A DNA stretch of 64,000 nucleotides from contig JALUTQ010000041.1 in the NCBI GenBank assembly GCA_032718865.1, positions 744,001 through 808,000 of the forward strand, given 5' to 3'. Under the pieces are notes generated by a model that worked only from the letters and a program-made list of their open reading frames with translations, did not search any database and was not told the origin of the DNA. Numbering within the stretch: position 1 is the stretch's first letter; each line of letters begins with the position of its first letter. Positions 12,298-23,900 of this stretch are shown here, one piece after another. This stretch comes from Tilletia caries (taxonomy: Eukaryota; Basidiomycota; Exobasidiomycetes; Tilletiales; Tilletiaceae). The translations under genes and the position numbers were made by a program.

Positions 12298-13992
12298 TTA
12301 AACGCTGTGGCGGCCACCGACGCTGGACGTAAGGTCGTCCTCATTGTGATCACGAAGCCATTTCTGCAGAGCGGGAATACTGTGTCGCTCGCCGACAACC
12401 TGCTCGACCACCTTGCCGTCCGCCTGCGGGTATGTCCACAACCAGGAGCCGTCCTCCTTGAGGGTGCCGTTACGTTGGTAGATGTTGCGAGCACGTATGT
12501 AAGGGTTGAGTTGGAATTGCTTGAGACGGAGCTGTTTGCCGAGCACATGACGGCGGTAGTTGAGGTCCTTCGCAGCCTGGTCGCTGTCGTCCTTAGTGTT
12601 CACCCAGGCACGGGTAACCTCCTCAAACTTGCAGTTGAGCTCGTTGTGCTCCTTGCGCACAGCATCACGAGTCTGGATATCCTTCAACAGGGCATTCTCA
12701 GCAGTGGTGGGCTCGATATAGTCCCACTCCCACTGCATCGTACCGCCCATGGCCTTGCGGAGCTTGGACACGGGGACGTAGTCGACGAGCTCGGAGGCCT
12801 TAGACGAGAACTTGATCTTGTCACGGACGACGGGGTCGAGCATCGGCTGGAGAATCTGCCAGATACCCTTGAAGATCCAGGGCGCAGAGTTGACGTAGAT
12901 CCGCTGAACGGTTTCGGGGAAGTAGGCTTCCAGGCACTTGACGAGGAACAGCACGCATTGCCAGTCCATGTTTTTGAGGCCGAATCCAGTCATGTCGAAC
13001 ACGACAATGGCCTTCTCGTAAGGAGGGGTGCTGAGCAGACGAGCGTTCTCCATGGCCAGCAGGACGAACTGAAGGGGATTTTAGAATAGATGATGCGTGA
13101 GTAGATGGGGCGTCATGAAAGGATGAAATCGATCAGGAGGAGCACGCACCTGTTGCAAAACTTCCGCCTTCTGAGCTGAAGTGAAGTGGCGACCGACGTG
13201 GATGAAATATATGGGGTGCTCGCCAGGAGCAGCAGTGGTGCCACGGATGTATGAGATGCCGCGGCGGAACTGGTTGAGGAAGCCGGGAATGTCCTTGAGG
13301 CCGTCTTCACCCTTCTCGAGGATACCCTCAACGTCTTTCTCGAGGCGGAACTTGAGAGCGGCGGCAAGCATGGCAAGAGCCCGATCGACGTCCCACTTGC
13401 GGGCACGGAGGAATCGAAGCATGGTAGTGTCGGGGTGGTCAAGCTTGGTGAACTCCCAGAAGGCACGACGGAGGTAGGGACCGCCATATTTCTCGAGGAA
13501 CTGGTTCATCTCTTTCAGCTCCTCGGCCTTCTTGGCGTCGTCCATAGCGGCGTCGCCTTTGGGACCCTTCTTGGCCTTGTTCTCGTCCATGGCAGCAAAA
13601 CCTTCGCTGGTTGGGCCACCGGCCTTCTCGAGGCGCTCGGAGACCTCGACGTTGCGCTCGTATAGCTCGTGGAAGCGGCGCCACATCTCCCGGAGGGAGC
13701 GCTGATGGGCGGGTTCGAGATTACCTGATAGAATCAGATGAGTGGAGAGAGTGAGCACACGAAATGAGTATCAACATGCTGTGAAGTGATGTGTGTCTGT
13801 GCCTATGAGATAGTGTGTGACGCGATGCAACGGTAGTAGTGTGCCGCGTATCGTTGCTCACCCTCAAGGGATAGTACCAGACGCGATCACGGTAAGGATA
13901 GGGCGGAGAAGGGAGGAAAACTCACCATAGTAACCCTCGGCAACCTGCTCGCCGTCGTGGTTGGGCTTGGTGGGAATGTTCAGGGACGACAT
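12298..13992 (-). CDS. Sec14/CRAL-TRIO lipid-transfer protein (Csr1-like)
   Basis: Minus-strand exons 13992-13926, 13724-13150 and 13068-12298 give 470 residues with consistent phases (1, 0). An N-terminal CRAL-TRIO-N segment (TTMLRFLRARKWDVDRALAML) is followed by the lipid-binding domain. In that domain PIYFIHVGRHF, AIVVFDMTGFGLKNMDW and YPETVQRIY-like segments (here YFPETVQRIYVNSAPWIFKG) are visible. The long charged C-terminal extension after the domain resembles fungal Csr1/Sfh2-type proteins rather than canonical Sec14. The expected role is phosphatidylinositol (or related lipid) transfer in the cytosol or at membranes of the secretory pathway. An acidic/basic insert of Lys/Asp/Glu lies at about residues 50-75. 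The family is secure; the paralogue choice is inferred. Confidence 0.87.
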
Positions 13993-14675
13993 GATTCTTG
14001 AGTGGGCTTTAAAAGTAAGAAAGAAGATCTGTTGAAGTGTGATAGACAGAGTGGAGGGGAGTGGGCTCAATCGCAGGGAGGAGGTGGGTGGTGTTCAGGA
14101 GAGGAGGGCAAGGATAGATGTGGATAGAGAAAGAGGGTGGAAGAGGACGAGTGAGCAGATACAACAACTTTATAGGTTATTGTCAGTCAAGAGCAGGCAG
14201 GAGGACAACACAGCAGGAGGAAAGGCAAAGCTGGAAGACGGAGAGATTCTGCCCGATATGAGAGAAGAGGTGCAGCACGACGGGAATGGAAGGGTAAAGG
14301 GAAGAGGGATCCGTGCTGCGTCAAACCTGCGACATTACGCTCGGCTCTTTGACGACAGCGGCGTGATCCTCGATGATCCCGATAATTTCAATCTCGGGCT
14401 GACGGTGGTGGACGCAATGAAGGTGACAAGAGAAGATGAAGGTAATGGATGAAGGTAACCTCAGAACGAAGGGTATCATGCTTCATCAGCACCGGCAGCG
14501 AAAAGCTTCGCTTCGATGGGCACCGGCCAGCAAGCTGAGCCCGGAATGCCTTTAGTCGGTGCAACAAAAATCCGTCGAAGGAGTTCGGTCTCCAAATCAC
14601 AATGCAGCCTTCCGAAGGAGAGTTATTGGATCCTTGGGGCAAGTGAGGGATTGGGAGTTACATTGGCATCTCTAG
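13993..14675. other. Intergenic; promoter and leader of the Sec14-like gene
   Basis: No supported gene. Purine-rich on the plus strand (pyrimidine-rich in the direction of the Sec14-like gene) at 14040-14240, as expected for its 5' leader. Confidence 0.4.
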
Positions 14676-15145
14676 CCATTGATGTCTCGCTTCGGAGTCT
14701 GGAGACTCGTCCGCTGGACGACTGCACGTAGCAGATGGATACCGAATTCCCATCGCGTGCACGCGGAAGTGCGCACACGACGAGCAGTATCCTGAAAGGA
14801 TGGTTGATGTCTGTGGATCCAAGTGAAGAGTAGTATTTGGTCAGTGCTGGGATTGATCACGCTTGATGACGGATAAGAGCACTCGCTCATCGGGCGAGGG
14901 CGAACGTGCGCGAAGCAGGCCGGCCCTGGAGTCCTGTGACACGTCGCAGTTGAAAGAGAGCAACGTTAGCATGGTCATCACTATTGCTGCACTTCCATTG
15001 AGCTCACCTGTGAGGATGACCGAAGAAGGTTGGGGTGCCTCCTCATGGCGGCGTGTGTGTGAAGAGCCCGAGTTGAGGATCTGCATTAACTGAAGGAGAA
15101 GGTGCGACAGGGGAGCAAGGGGTACATATGAGTGCGTCAGCAACG
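14676..15145 (-). repeat. 470-bp repeat, copy 2 (inverted copy of 7899-8368)
   Basis: Same length and nearly the same sequence as 7899-8368 on the other strand, including the conserved 100-codon frame. One end abuts a short simple repeat of AGGC/GGAA units (about 15147-15187) that is absent from the other copy. Confidence 0.8.
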
Positions 15146-15146
15146 G

Positions 15147-15187
15147 CAGGCAGGAAGAAAGGAAGGCAGGCAGGCAGGCAGGAAGGT
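15147..15187. repeat. Simple repeat (AGGC/AGGA)n
   Basis: A run of AGGC and AGGA units with irregularities directly at the edge of the 470-bp repeat copy 2. It could mark a slippage or recombination site. Confidence 0.6.
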
Positions 15188-16176
15188 AATGGACAACTTA
15201 CTGTCAGTCACAAGTGTGCGCACATGGGTTGATGAGGCCTGAGAGGGTGATCCATGCGGCGCATGAGATACGTGACGTCCCACTGGTATACTTGCTCTGC
15301 TTCAGATAGGGTAGTTGGAAATAGACACGCCAGGGTCAGCTGGCTGTAGAAGCGGCGGTCAGTCAAAGGGGAACGCGAAATAGTAAGTCAGCAAACGCAA
15401 TAGTGATGGCAGCATAGAAAGGGAGAAGTCTGGCGTGCCGAGCTGTGTGCATGATAGAGGACGAGAGTGTCAGCTGCGAAAAGAAGACAGGGAAAGGAGG
15501 GAACAAGTCAGCCAAAAAGGCTCGCCAAGCTGCAAAGTAGGAGAAGAAGATCAGCAAGGTGGCCGTTATGTATGCAGTGATGCGAGGATGAGACATAGGT
15601 CTACTTACGGTGCACATAAAAAGGAAGAGCGGCAGGAGCCTGAGGATCCGGGGCGGATTACGAAGGAACGGAGTCGATGATGAAAGGGATGGGAGCTGCA
15701 GTTTGCACTGGAAAGAATTTTGGGGAGAGATCGTCATCATCTATGTGCTTAAATGAAGCTGAATGAGTGACCCGTCTTGAGAGCGCTGGTCAGAAGGATG
15801 TACGTGTACGCCATGCAAACTCGAGGGGCAGGCAGAAGATCCAAGCAATGAGGCTGTGAAAATGAGGAGGAGAGGAGCCAGACTGAAGGGAGGCAGAAAT
15901 AAAGGGTGTAGATTGGAATACAGAAAATGTTGTCCAGGGCCTGGAACAGGCTGCAGCAGGGAGGACAGCGTTTCCGAACTTTTGCCTGGTACGGCAGAGG
16001 TTGCCAAAAACCGATGAAGTCGAAGTTGATGGTAGACCTAGATCTCCAAAAGATTGCGCAGGAAGAGAGGAGAGACGAGGAGTAGGGTTCTTTGTCGAAT
16101 GGATCAAAGGCTCGTGATGGCGAGGCGGAGGGAGGAGTCTTACTTGAGTTCCAATTTTCGAGGGCCGGGCCGACGC
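15188..16176. other. Intergenic; one weak minus-strand reading frame
   Basis: A minus-strand frame at 15740-15363 (125 codons) has a hydrophobic stretch ending LLPLFLFMCT followed by a GTAAGT donor, so a small secreted or membrane protein with an intron is possible. I could not complete a model. The rest is probably 3' untranslated sequence of the seven-helix gene that ends at 16177. Confidence 0.3.
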
Positions 16177-18817
16177 TTATGTCGAGATGGAAGTTCGCGA
16201 AAGTCGTCTGCCAGCCCGCGGCGGAGGTGGCAATACCGTCGCTTCGGAATCGCTCACCATCTCCCTCATGGTACTCCGGCGAGCTCTCGGCCACTCTTCC
16301 TCTGGCTGCATCGAACCCGCGCCCGCCAAGGCAGTCACGAACTCAAGCCCCGCAGGTGTTAGCGATGCGCCAATGCTGAGGCCACCGGTGGGCATGATTC
16401 CATGGCTTGTGGCTGTCGAGATACTCGACGACGGCGAGATTGATGGGTTGCGCTCGAACCCGATGTACGCAGGCGAGGGGGCCTCGACTTGGGACGCCGA
16501 CAATGGCAGAGTGGAGGTCGAAAGTTCGTTCAAGCTTCTTAGGGTACCTGTCCCCATTGATGACATCTCTCTCAAGCTCCGATCGTTCAAGGAGCTCGTC
16601 GAGGCTAAGAAGCCCGTCGCTTCCATGTTGGAGGTGAACAAAGGCTGCCAAGACTCGTCGATTTGAATTGGCGCGCGCAGGGGAGAAGGGCTGCTTCTGT
16701 CGCGTGGGATATGAGCCGGCACTTCGTATTCTGGCGTCCGTGTCGAGACCAAGACATCCGCTTTACGGAGGTGTGTTTGACCTTGGGCAGAATTGCTGCG
16801 GCGCGGAGGGGGAGTGATCGGCATCGGCGTGAAGGAGATTGACGGCGAATTTCTGCCCGTTATCTCCCCTGTCCCTTCGTTGAAAATAGACCCTCGATTG
16901 GCAGTAAAGCCCAAGGATTCAGGCTCGGCCTGCCATCGCTTGGAGGCGCGATCTGGCGAACCACTCTCCTTGAGGGTATCCATGGCAAAATCCCTAGGCA
17001 TGAACGTGGGCGAATTGACAACCGTCGCGTTTGAAGAAGAGTACGACTTCTTCTGGTCCTGACCGGAAAACAAACGGAGGCTGGCAAGTTTGCTCTTCAT
17101 GAACGAGCGATCCCGGGACCCAGCGAGAGTCCGGTTGGGGCCGCTGCTGTTGTTGTTCTTGCTACTGTTGTTGCTGTTGAGTAGGTTGACCAGCACAGGC
17201 TCGTAGGTCCGCATGGTGATCGAAATGAACACCATGAAAGTAAAGACCATACAGCCCCACATAGCCTGCATGAAGGCGATGTCGATGGCCCTGCCAAGCA
17301 TGCGACGCTCATTGTACGAGTAGACTGTCAAGGCAATGTATAGGCTGATCTGGCCGAAGTAGAAGATGCCCGTACTGATGGTGACCCCTTGAAAGAGAAA
17401 GTGCTGGTATGCCGCTCGAAGGTATCGTTCTGACGTTTCCGAGTCCGTTGCAGGTCGGATCACAGCCGACGGCTTGGTGGGGGGAAAGAAGGATGTATTG
17501 ACAGCATCTTCTTGGAGATCTTTGACTCTCAGACCCCAGTGCTCGTTCACGGCTTTCGCACCTTCGTTCCCGTCGCCTTCTTGGAAGTCGACCGTTTCGA
17601 TCCGACTACCGACGTAATTGGCCACGAGCGATCTCAACCGGGGCGTCTCCAGGGGTAGCTGCACACTCTCGATCCGACTCATTGAAGGACCACTGATTTT
17701 GGAGTTGCGATCTTCAAGCGCTAATAATTGGGTGCGTAGCGGCAAAAGGAGGCGGATGTTGACGAAAATATAACCGGCAAAGAGGGCGACGGTCCAGGCA
17801 CTGCAGAAAGTTGGACCGGGACAGTCAGGCCCTCTGTTCGTGACGACGCTATTGCCGGCAAGGGAGTATTATAAGAAGGAGAACGGGGAAAGAACAAAAC
17901 TCACGACCAAATGAACATCGTGATGGCCAGCCAGTAGAACGCCTTTAAATCTTCAACCCAGATGCTCTGGAGTCCGATGAGCATGGGGCGGGTAAGCTCT
18001 GTGGCGCTGGCGTACTCCTCCATCCACTTGTAATACAACCGCACGGCTTCGGATCGATGGTTATTTCCCGTGAATGCCGGTCCGAACACGCTCATCAATT
18101 GGATGATGGGAACCAGCAACCAGAAGATGCTGATGAGGAGCGCCTTGGAAAAGGGCATCTTCATTCCGAAGAGCCTGGATTGTTGGACGCCGCGGGTGTT
18201 TCGTGGGATGGAGCTCGTCGGGCGGGCGTGCCAAAGCCCAAATGCATTCCAGATGGGACCAGCGATGAGGGGCGACCAGGTCAAGGAGATCCATAAGATG
18301 AGGTTGGAGAGAGGCTGCTTCTTGACCTCCCAAGCGTAGTAGACCGAGTTTATGCTGTAAGAAAAGAAAGAACAGGTCAGACGATCAAGGAAACCATTGC
18401 CTCGTTCCCGCTGGATCTGAGCAGGATCGAAGATACTCACAGAGCTAGGAAAATGATGACAAACAATCCCTCGATGGCTGCGAAGATCATGATGGCGTTC
18501 GGAACAATGAGTGGGCCTCTTTCCGTCTGCGTCAGTCGGAAGATCCAGAGAGACCGCTGTAGTAATCTCCGAACGATGACCGCTATTGCACAGGATACAA
18601 CGAGGCCTGCCACGGCCGTGACAATCTTGACATGGGTCCACAGACTCGGGATGCAGATGAACATGATCTGCCCATGTAGATACGTCCTTGCGGCGGTGAT
18701 GGGGTCATCGCTGGCGAGGAAGTTTGGTAGGCGTGCCCGGGTGGGTCCGTCGTGGAAGGAGAGCCAGGTGGGCGGCGGAGGAGCCGGTAATGAGAAAATG
18801 TCGTAGATATCGCCCAT
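16177..18817 (-). CDS. Seven-helix membrane protein B (GPCR-like, paralogue of 3651-5704)
   Basis: Minus-strand exons 18817-18441, 18354-17905 and 17800-16177 give 816 residues; both introns keep frame through split codons. Seven hydrophobic segments are seen: two in exon 1 (MFICIPSLWTHVKIV and IMIFAAIEGLFVIIFLAL, the latter running into exon 2), two in exon 2, one spanning exons 2/3 (AITMFIWS/AWTVALFAGYIF), and two in exon 3 (ISTGIFYFGQISLYIAL and MWGCMVFTFMVFISI). A Ser/Pro-rich tail of about 360 residues follows, much longer than in paralogue A. The N-terminus shares the PPPPTWLS...RARLPNF pattern with protein A. No named family is recognised. A receptor-like role is inferred from topology only. 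Confidence 0.75.
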
Positions 18818-20079
18818 GTTGAAAACAGGCAGATATGTAGGTGCTTTCTGGACGTGCCCTTGGAACGCAAAGGCGACAAGGCGGACCCTGCTGAAATTAA
18901 TACGTTTGAAGAAGGCGCGGCGAGCTCGGAGGTGGAAGGTCGGGAGGTCGGGATGTCGGGAAGGGACGAGGCTGGAGCGGCCTCATATTTGAAGGAAACT
19001 TGTCTTTCTGTTCTTGTGCAATGTGCAGAGACAGGCAGGTGTGAGTCGTCAGCGGTCAGCGCGTCACCTGAGCCAACCCGGGAACATGGATGAGACACCG
19101 ACCCGTAGATAGAAGCTTGCAGTGTTGCAGTATTGCAGCCGGCTGAGCCAAAGCCGTCGGCGGGTAACTGTGGGAGAGAGTGATGACTGACCCGTGACCG
19201 AAGACCGGGATCCCAGTAGTGTACAAGTGGGCGCGTGTTCCCAGGACACTGGTGTGCTGATGCGCTGATGCCTGATGCCTTGAGACCGCCTGCCGCATAG
19301 CCGACACCGAGCTTCTAGATGATGCTGTGAGAATATGCGGACCAGGTGTTAGATGTTAGATGTTAGGCTCATTTTTTTCGACCCAACGGCGTGGAGGTCC
19401 TGCCCTCTTCGGAACGAGGATGAAGGACATCGAGAAGGGCGGACAGCGCACGGGCGGGTGCAGCAAACTGCGAGCGGGTGGACTTCGATGAAGATGGACA
19501 ACATGAGCCAGTATATGTGGGCTCCGATGAGTCCGAGCAGCAGCGTGTCTCACGCGCGGAGCGGGAGCTGCTCTCAGGTCGCAGGCGGAGGGCTGGAGAA
19601 GTCAGTGAACCGGTTTCTTCACAGGCGGCCCCCTCTCTCAGAGCATGCGAGTCAGTGAACCAAAAATCAAAGACGGAACTCGATCTATCCGTAAGTATAC
19701 CTCCGCGCAAATGTCTCGCGAAGAGACAGCCTTGACGCTTGACATTTGACAGTCTGCCATCTGCTTCCATATGTATAATGTATTCCAGTTCCCACTCACT
19801 CCTCGTGCTGCGTGCTTACTTTGACCTGTATTATCCTATATATACAAAGCTGAGGTGACTTTTCCGGCCTGCCGCGGTTGTAATGGTTTTGTAGTCCGGC
19901 TGCCACGTGCATGCGTCGTCGCCGCGTGGCATGTTACAACGTTGGATCGGGTCATTACAAACGACACTTGCTCACCAAGCATGTGTCCGTCTCTGCAGGT
20001 GTCCGTCTCTCTCCTCTGAGCTTCGCAGTTCGTTCGCCACGCGGATGCGTCGCACACCGCAGTGACCGCGCCTTCTGCT
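18818..20079. other. Intergenic, promoter of 7TM gene B and edge of the transposon island
   Basis: No supported gene; several mutually antisense frames of 80-130 codons without recognisable features. The sequence changes character after about 19850, where GC-rich, CATGCG-containing units begin. Confidence 0.4.
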
Positions 20080-20930
20080 GTACTCTCATCTCACTTCCGA
20101 ACGCGCATCTCATTTCGCCGTTCTTCTCAGTTCCCTCACTTCGCAACCAAACGGTGAGGCGCCCATCCTGCATGCGCCGCACTGCAAGCGAAATGCTAAT
20201 CGTTCGTCTCATCTCCACCCCTCCGCGTTCATACAGCACTCTTTTCCGCGCAACCAATCGGTGAGCCGGCTGTCCGGCTTCAGCCTGTTTGCGCCGGCAG
20301 TGCCGCGCGCTGGACGCGCAAATGCTAATTGTTCAATCCTTCGTCTCATCTTCCTCCCTCCGCGTTCATGCAGCTTTTTCTTTCGCCGCAAACAATTGGT
20401 GAGACTGCTGCTCGGCTTCAGCCTGCAATCTGCATGCGCCGCGCTGCGTGCGCAAATGCTAATCGTTGATTCGTTCGTCTCATCTTCATGCATCCGCGTT
20501 CATACAGCTCTCAATTCGCCGCAACCAAGAATCGGTGAGCCCGTGAGGCGTGAGGCGGCCAATGCGCTCCAGCATGCATGTGCGGTGTGCCCCGCTGCAT
20601 GCGCGAAGGCTCATCGTTTCTCCCCTTTTCTTTTTTCCGCGTTAACGCAGCTCTCATTTCGCCGCAGCTCACAACCAATCGGTGAGGCGGCGGTGCTGCA
20701 TGCGCTCCGCTGGATACGCAAATGCTAATCGTCCCACACTCCCACGTCCGTCTTATCTTCATGCTTTATCCCTCCGGAGTCCGGGTTCCTGCAGCTCTCA
20801 TTTCGCCGCAAACAATCGGCGGAGCGGCCATCCTGCCGCAGTCTGCAGGCTGCATACCGCAGACGTCGCGGTGAATGCACGAATTCTGATCATTCTCTCA
20901 TTTTCTTTTATCCGCGATAGCATGCCGACG
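20080..20930 (+). repeat. Degenerate tandem array, about six 110-150-bp units with CCAAT cores
   Basis: Each unit contains, in order, ATGCTAATCGTTC, a CTCATCTTC tract, CCGCGTTCATACAGC, and TTCGCCGCAACCAATCGGTG followed by a GC-rich part ending in GCATGCGCCGC-like sequence. The CAACCAATCGGTGAG core begins at about 20143, 20251, 20390, 20522, 20672 and 20811, spacings of 108, 139, 132, 150 and 139 bases. The last unit runs straight into the start codon of the Helitron gene at 20936, so the array is probably its promoter or the 5' subterminal region of the element. Each core is also framed by CAG before and GGTGAG after, like a 23-31-base exon. Confidence 0.8.
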
Positions 20931-20935
20931 CAACC

Positions 20936-23900
20936 ATGCCTCCGCAAGACAACGCAGAGTATCTACAAAATCTTCGAACAGCTAGAAAACAGAAGGCGCG
21001 AGAGATGCCGGACGATGAGCAGCAGCAACGGCGCGACGCGCGGAACGAAAGGGATCGTACCAGAAGAGCGTCTGCGTCCGCCCTTCGTTCTCCCTCCGTC
21101 TTCACGTCCTCCCCCCGGCACAGTTCATCTTTCCCGTTTACGTCCACCACGACAACTCAGCCCACGTTCTTCTCACATCAAATCTTTGTGCCCATCGCGC
21201 CTTCCAGCGAAGCAGGTCCATCATCGCACCGACTGCGCATTCTGAACGCGCATGTCGATCCCGCGCCTCCGTTCGCAACTGTCGCTACTACTTCCCAACC
21301 GCATATGCACCTCCATCACAGCGACCCCATGGACGTGGATAATGCACAAGCAGACACGGTCAGTTCTGCGCTCCCCGCACCCCCTTCCCCGTTCAGTTCG
21401 TTCTCTGCTTTACGGATTGCTCACATGCGCAATCTGCCTCATCATATTTTCAGCTCCACGATGCCATAAATTCCACGGTCCACTCAAGCGAACAGCACTC
21501 AGCATGTTCGTCATCGTCGCCCGCATCTCTTCCGAGCGTGAGTGTGTTCGAACTTCTTGCACCGTGCAGCACGCACAGGGGTTTCATGTATGCTCATCGC
21601 TGACTTACCTTTCTGCTTATCGTTCGCGTCAAACAATGCAGTACACGACTACGTTCACTTTTGCACCGCGCACAACTCAGCCCAGCGACGCGGCATCCAT
21701 ATCTGCTGCTGTGCAGCCCAACAACCACGCTGTAAGTTTTTCCAGACCCCATCCCGACGTCGCTTATTTCCGCGTGCTCATTGTGATTCATGTGTCTTCT
21801 CTCGCCCCCGTTCTGCTGCAGCGCTCTCCATGGTGGACAAAACATCAGGGCATCACAATTCGTCTTACCGCCAAAGAACCAGATCCGCTCCGTCAACAAT
21901 GGAGGTCCGAACCATGCGGGCATTGTGGAGCGCTTCTACTGGAGTCTGAACCTCTGTCGTTCTGCTGTCGAAACGGTGCCGACCTGCTCGATCCACTCCC
22001 TCCTTTACCGTCGTTCGTGAACAGCATCGAGTTCCATCCGAAGGCAGGTCTGCTTTCGCTGATGCTCAACAACGCCATCCACTTCGCTTCGCAAGGTTAC
22101 GCAGGTCACCGTATCGAGTTCGCTCAAGGAGTGCCAGCCGTCGCAATTCAGGGGACCATCTATCAGCGCCTGTTTCCTGCCGACAAGGAACGGTCCCCTC
22201 TCAACATGTTCCTGTTCAACCCGGCCCATCAAGATGCGCTGAGGTCTGACGACATGCCGCGCCACTGGATTCCTGCTTTGCGACGCGAGCTGCAGCTGTT
22301 CAACCCAATCCTGGCCATCTTCGAAATGCTGACGAACGTCGAAGCAACCGCAACTGCTGCAACACTGGAGCTCAAACAACAAGGACCTTCCGCTGAGCTC
22401 GCCGGCATCATTCACTACGGCAGCATAGCGCGCAAAGACCCGCGATCCATTTACGTGCACAAGCTCGATACCCAAGGGCCTGCTCGCATCGGAACCGACC
22501 ATCCGCTGTACGATGCGCTGTCCTACCCGCTTCTGTTCCCGCACGGCACTGCGCAAAATACATCAACCCGATTCACGTTGCGCAAGATCGTACGGATCTT
22601 ACTGCTGACTGAGAGACGATTTCGGACCTTCTGGAAGGTCAGCAACATGTTTATGATTGATGCGGTGTGTCGAATGGAGGAGAAGCGACTCGACTTCATC
22701 ACAAAAAGCCTCTCAAAAATCCGGAACTCCAACCGCGTTGCCGCACTCCCACACGAGATCTCTGAGCTCGAACCGCAGCACGAAGTCGACGATGAAGAGC
22801 GCATACACCCCGCGCTTCCTCATTCGTTCGTTGGATCGCGAGCATACAGGGCCGAACAAGTGTCCGACTCTTTGGCGCTCGCATCACGGTATGGCCGACC
22901 ACACGGAATGATAACTGTGACTACGAATCCCAACTGGAGCGAACTAAAAACAGATGCTGCTGCGCAACCAGACGGCGACGGTGGTTCCACAAATCACGAT
23001 CCGCGTTTTCAACGCTCGCCTAAAGCTGTTCATCGTCGAATTCAAACGGTACTTCGGAAAAGTCATGTACCTCATCAAAGTGATCGAATTTCGAAAGAGA
23101 GGATTGCCACACGCACACATTGTGTTTGCAGTAAGTACGCTCCTGCATGCATTCCTCATTGCGCATTACAGCACGTATCTTTCGAACACTGCTGACAACC
23201 TCTGCCTAATGCCATGCTTCGGTTCACTACAGCTGCATCCAGAACTCCCCATCTCCGCGATTGACGACGTCGTATGCGCGGAGCTTCCCCCGGCTGACCA
23301 GCCACGGCTCCGCCAGTTGGTTCAGCAATTTATGATGCATCCTGCCGACCACGTCTTTCGAGCGAACGGCTCGCTGAACGAATCATCTCGCTGCCAGAAA
23401 GACGGCGAATGCTGCTACGGCTTTCCTCACCCTCTGAATGAGACCACCCACCTGGATCCATTCAGCCAGCGCATTGTGTATCGCCGTCGGCACGAAGAGG
23501 ACCACATGATCGCGCAGTACTCCCCCGTACTACTCCTTCTCTGGAATGGCCACTGTCACGTTGACATTGCGGTGTCCCACCACACGTTCGTCTACATGTT
23601 CAAATACGTCGCCAAAGGCCCCGACACCGCCGAATACCGCATCAGAGAGGAGACGCAGCACGACCGGAACGACGCCGAATCTGTTGCGGCACGGAATGAG
23701 CATGCGCAGGCAAAGATAGCGGAGGACTTCATCCGAGCACGGTACCTGTCCGCCACAGAGGCCGCGTGGCGCATCTTTGGGAACGAGTTGACGCACAAGA
23801 CCCCGTCTGTGCAACGGCTGGCAATACACGACGTGCAAGAGAATCGACCTCAGTTTCGCGGCCGGAATGCCACAGGATCCGATGCCAGCGCGTTGATCAG

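Noticed and set aside
12307..13089. 260-codon plus-strand frame antisense to the Sec14-like gene
   Set aside because: Shadow of a well-supported gene on the other strand.
20143..20835. String of micro-exons in the tandem array
   Set aside because: CAG...GGTGAG framing is consistent, but the segments differ in length (23-31 bases) without keeping a frame, and the last unit lacks the donor; a promoter or repeat array is simpler.
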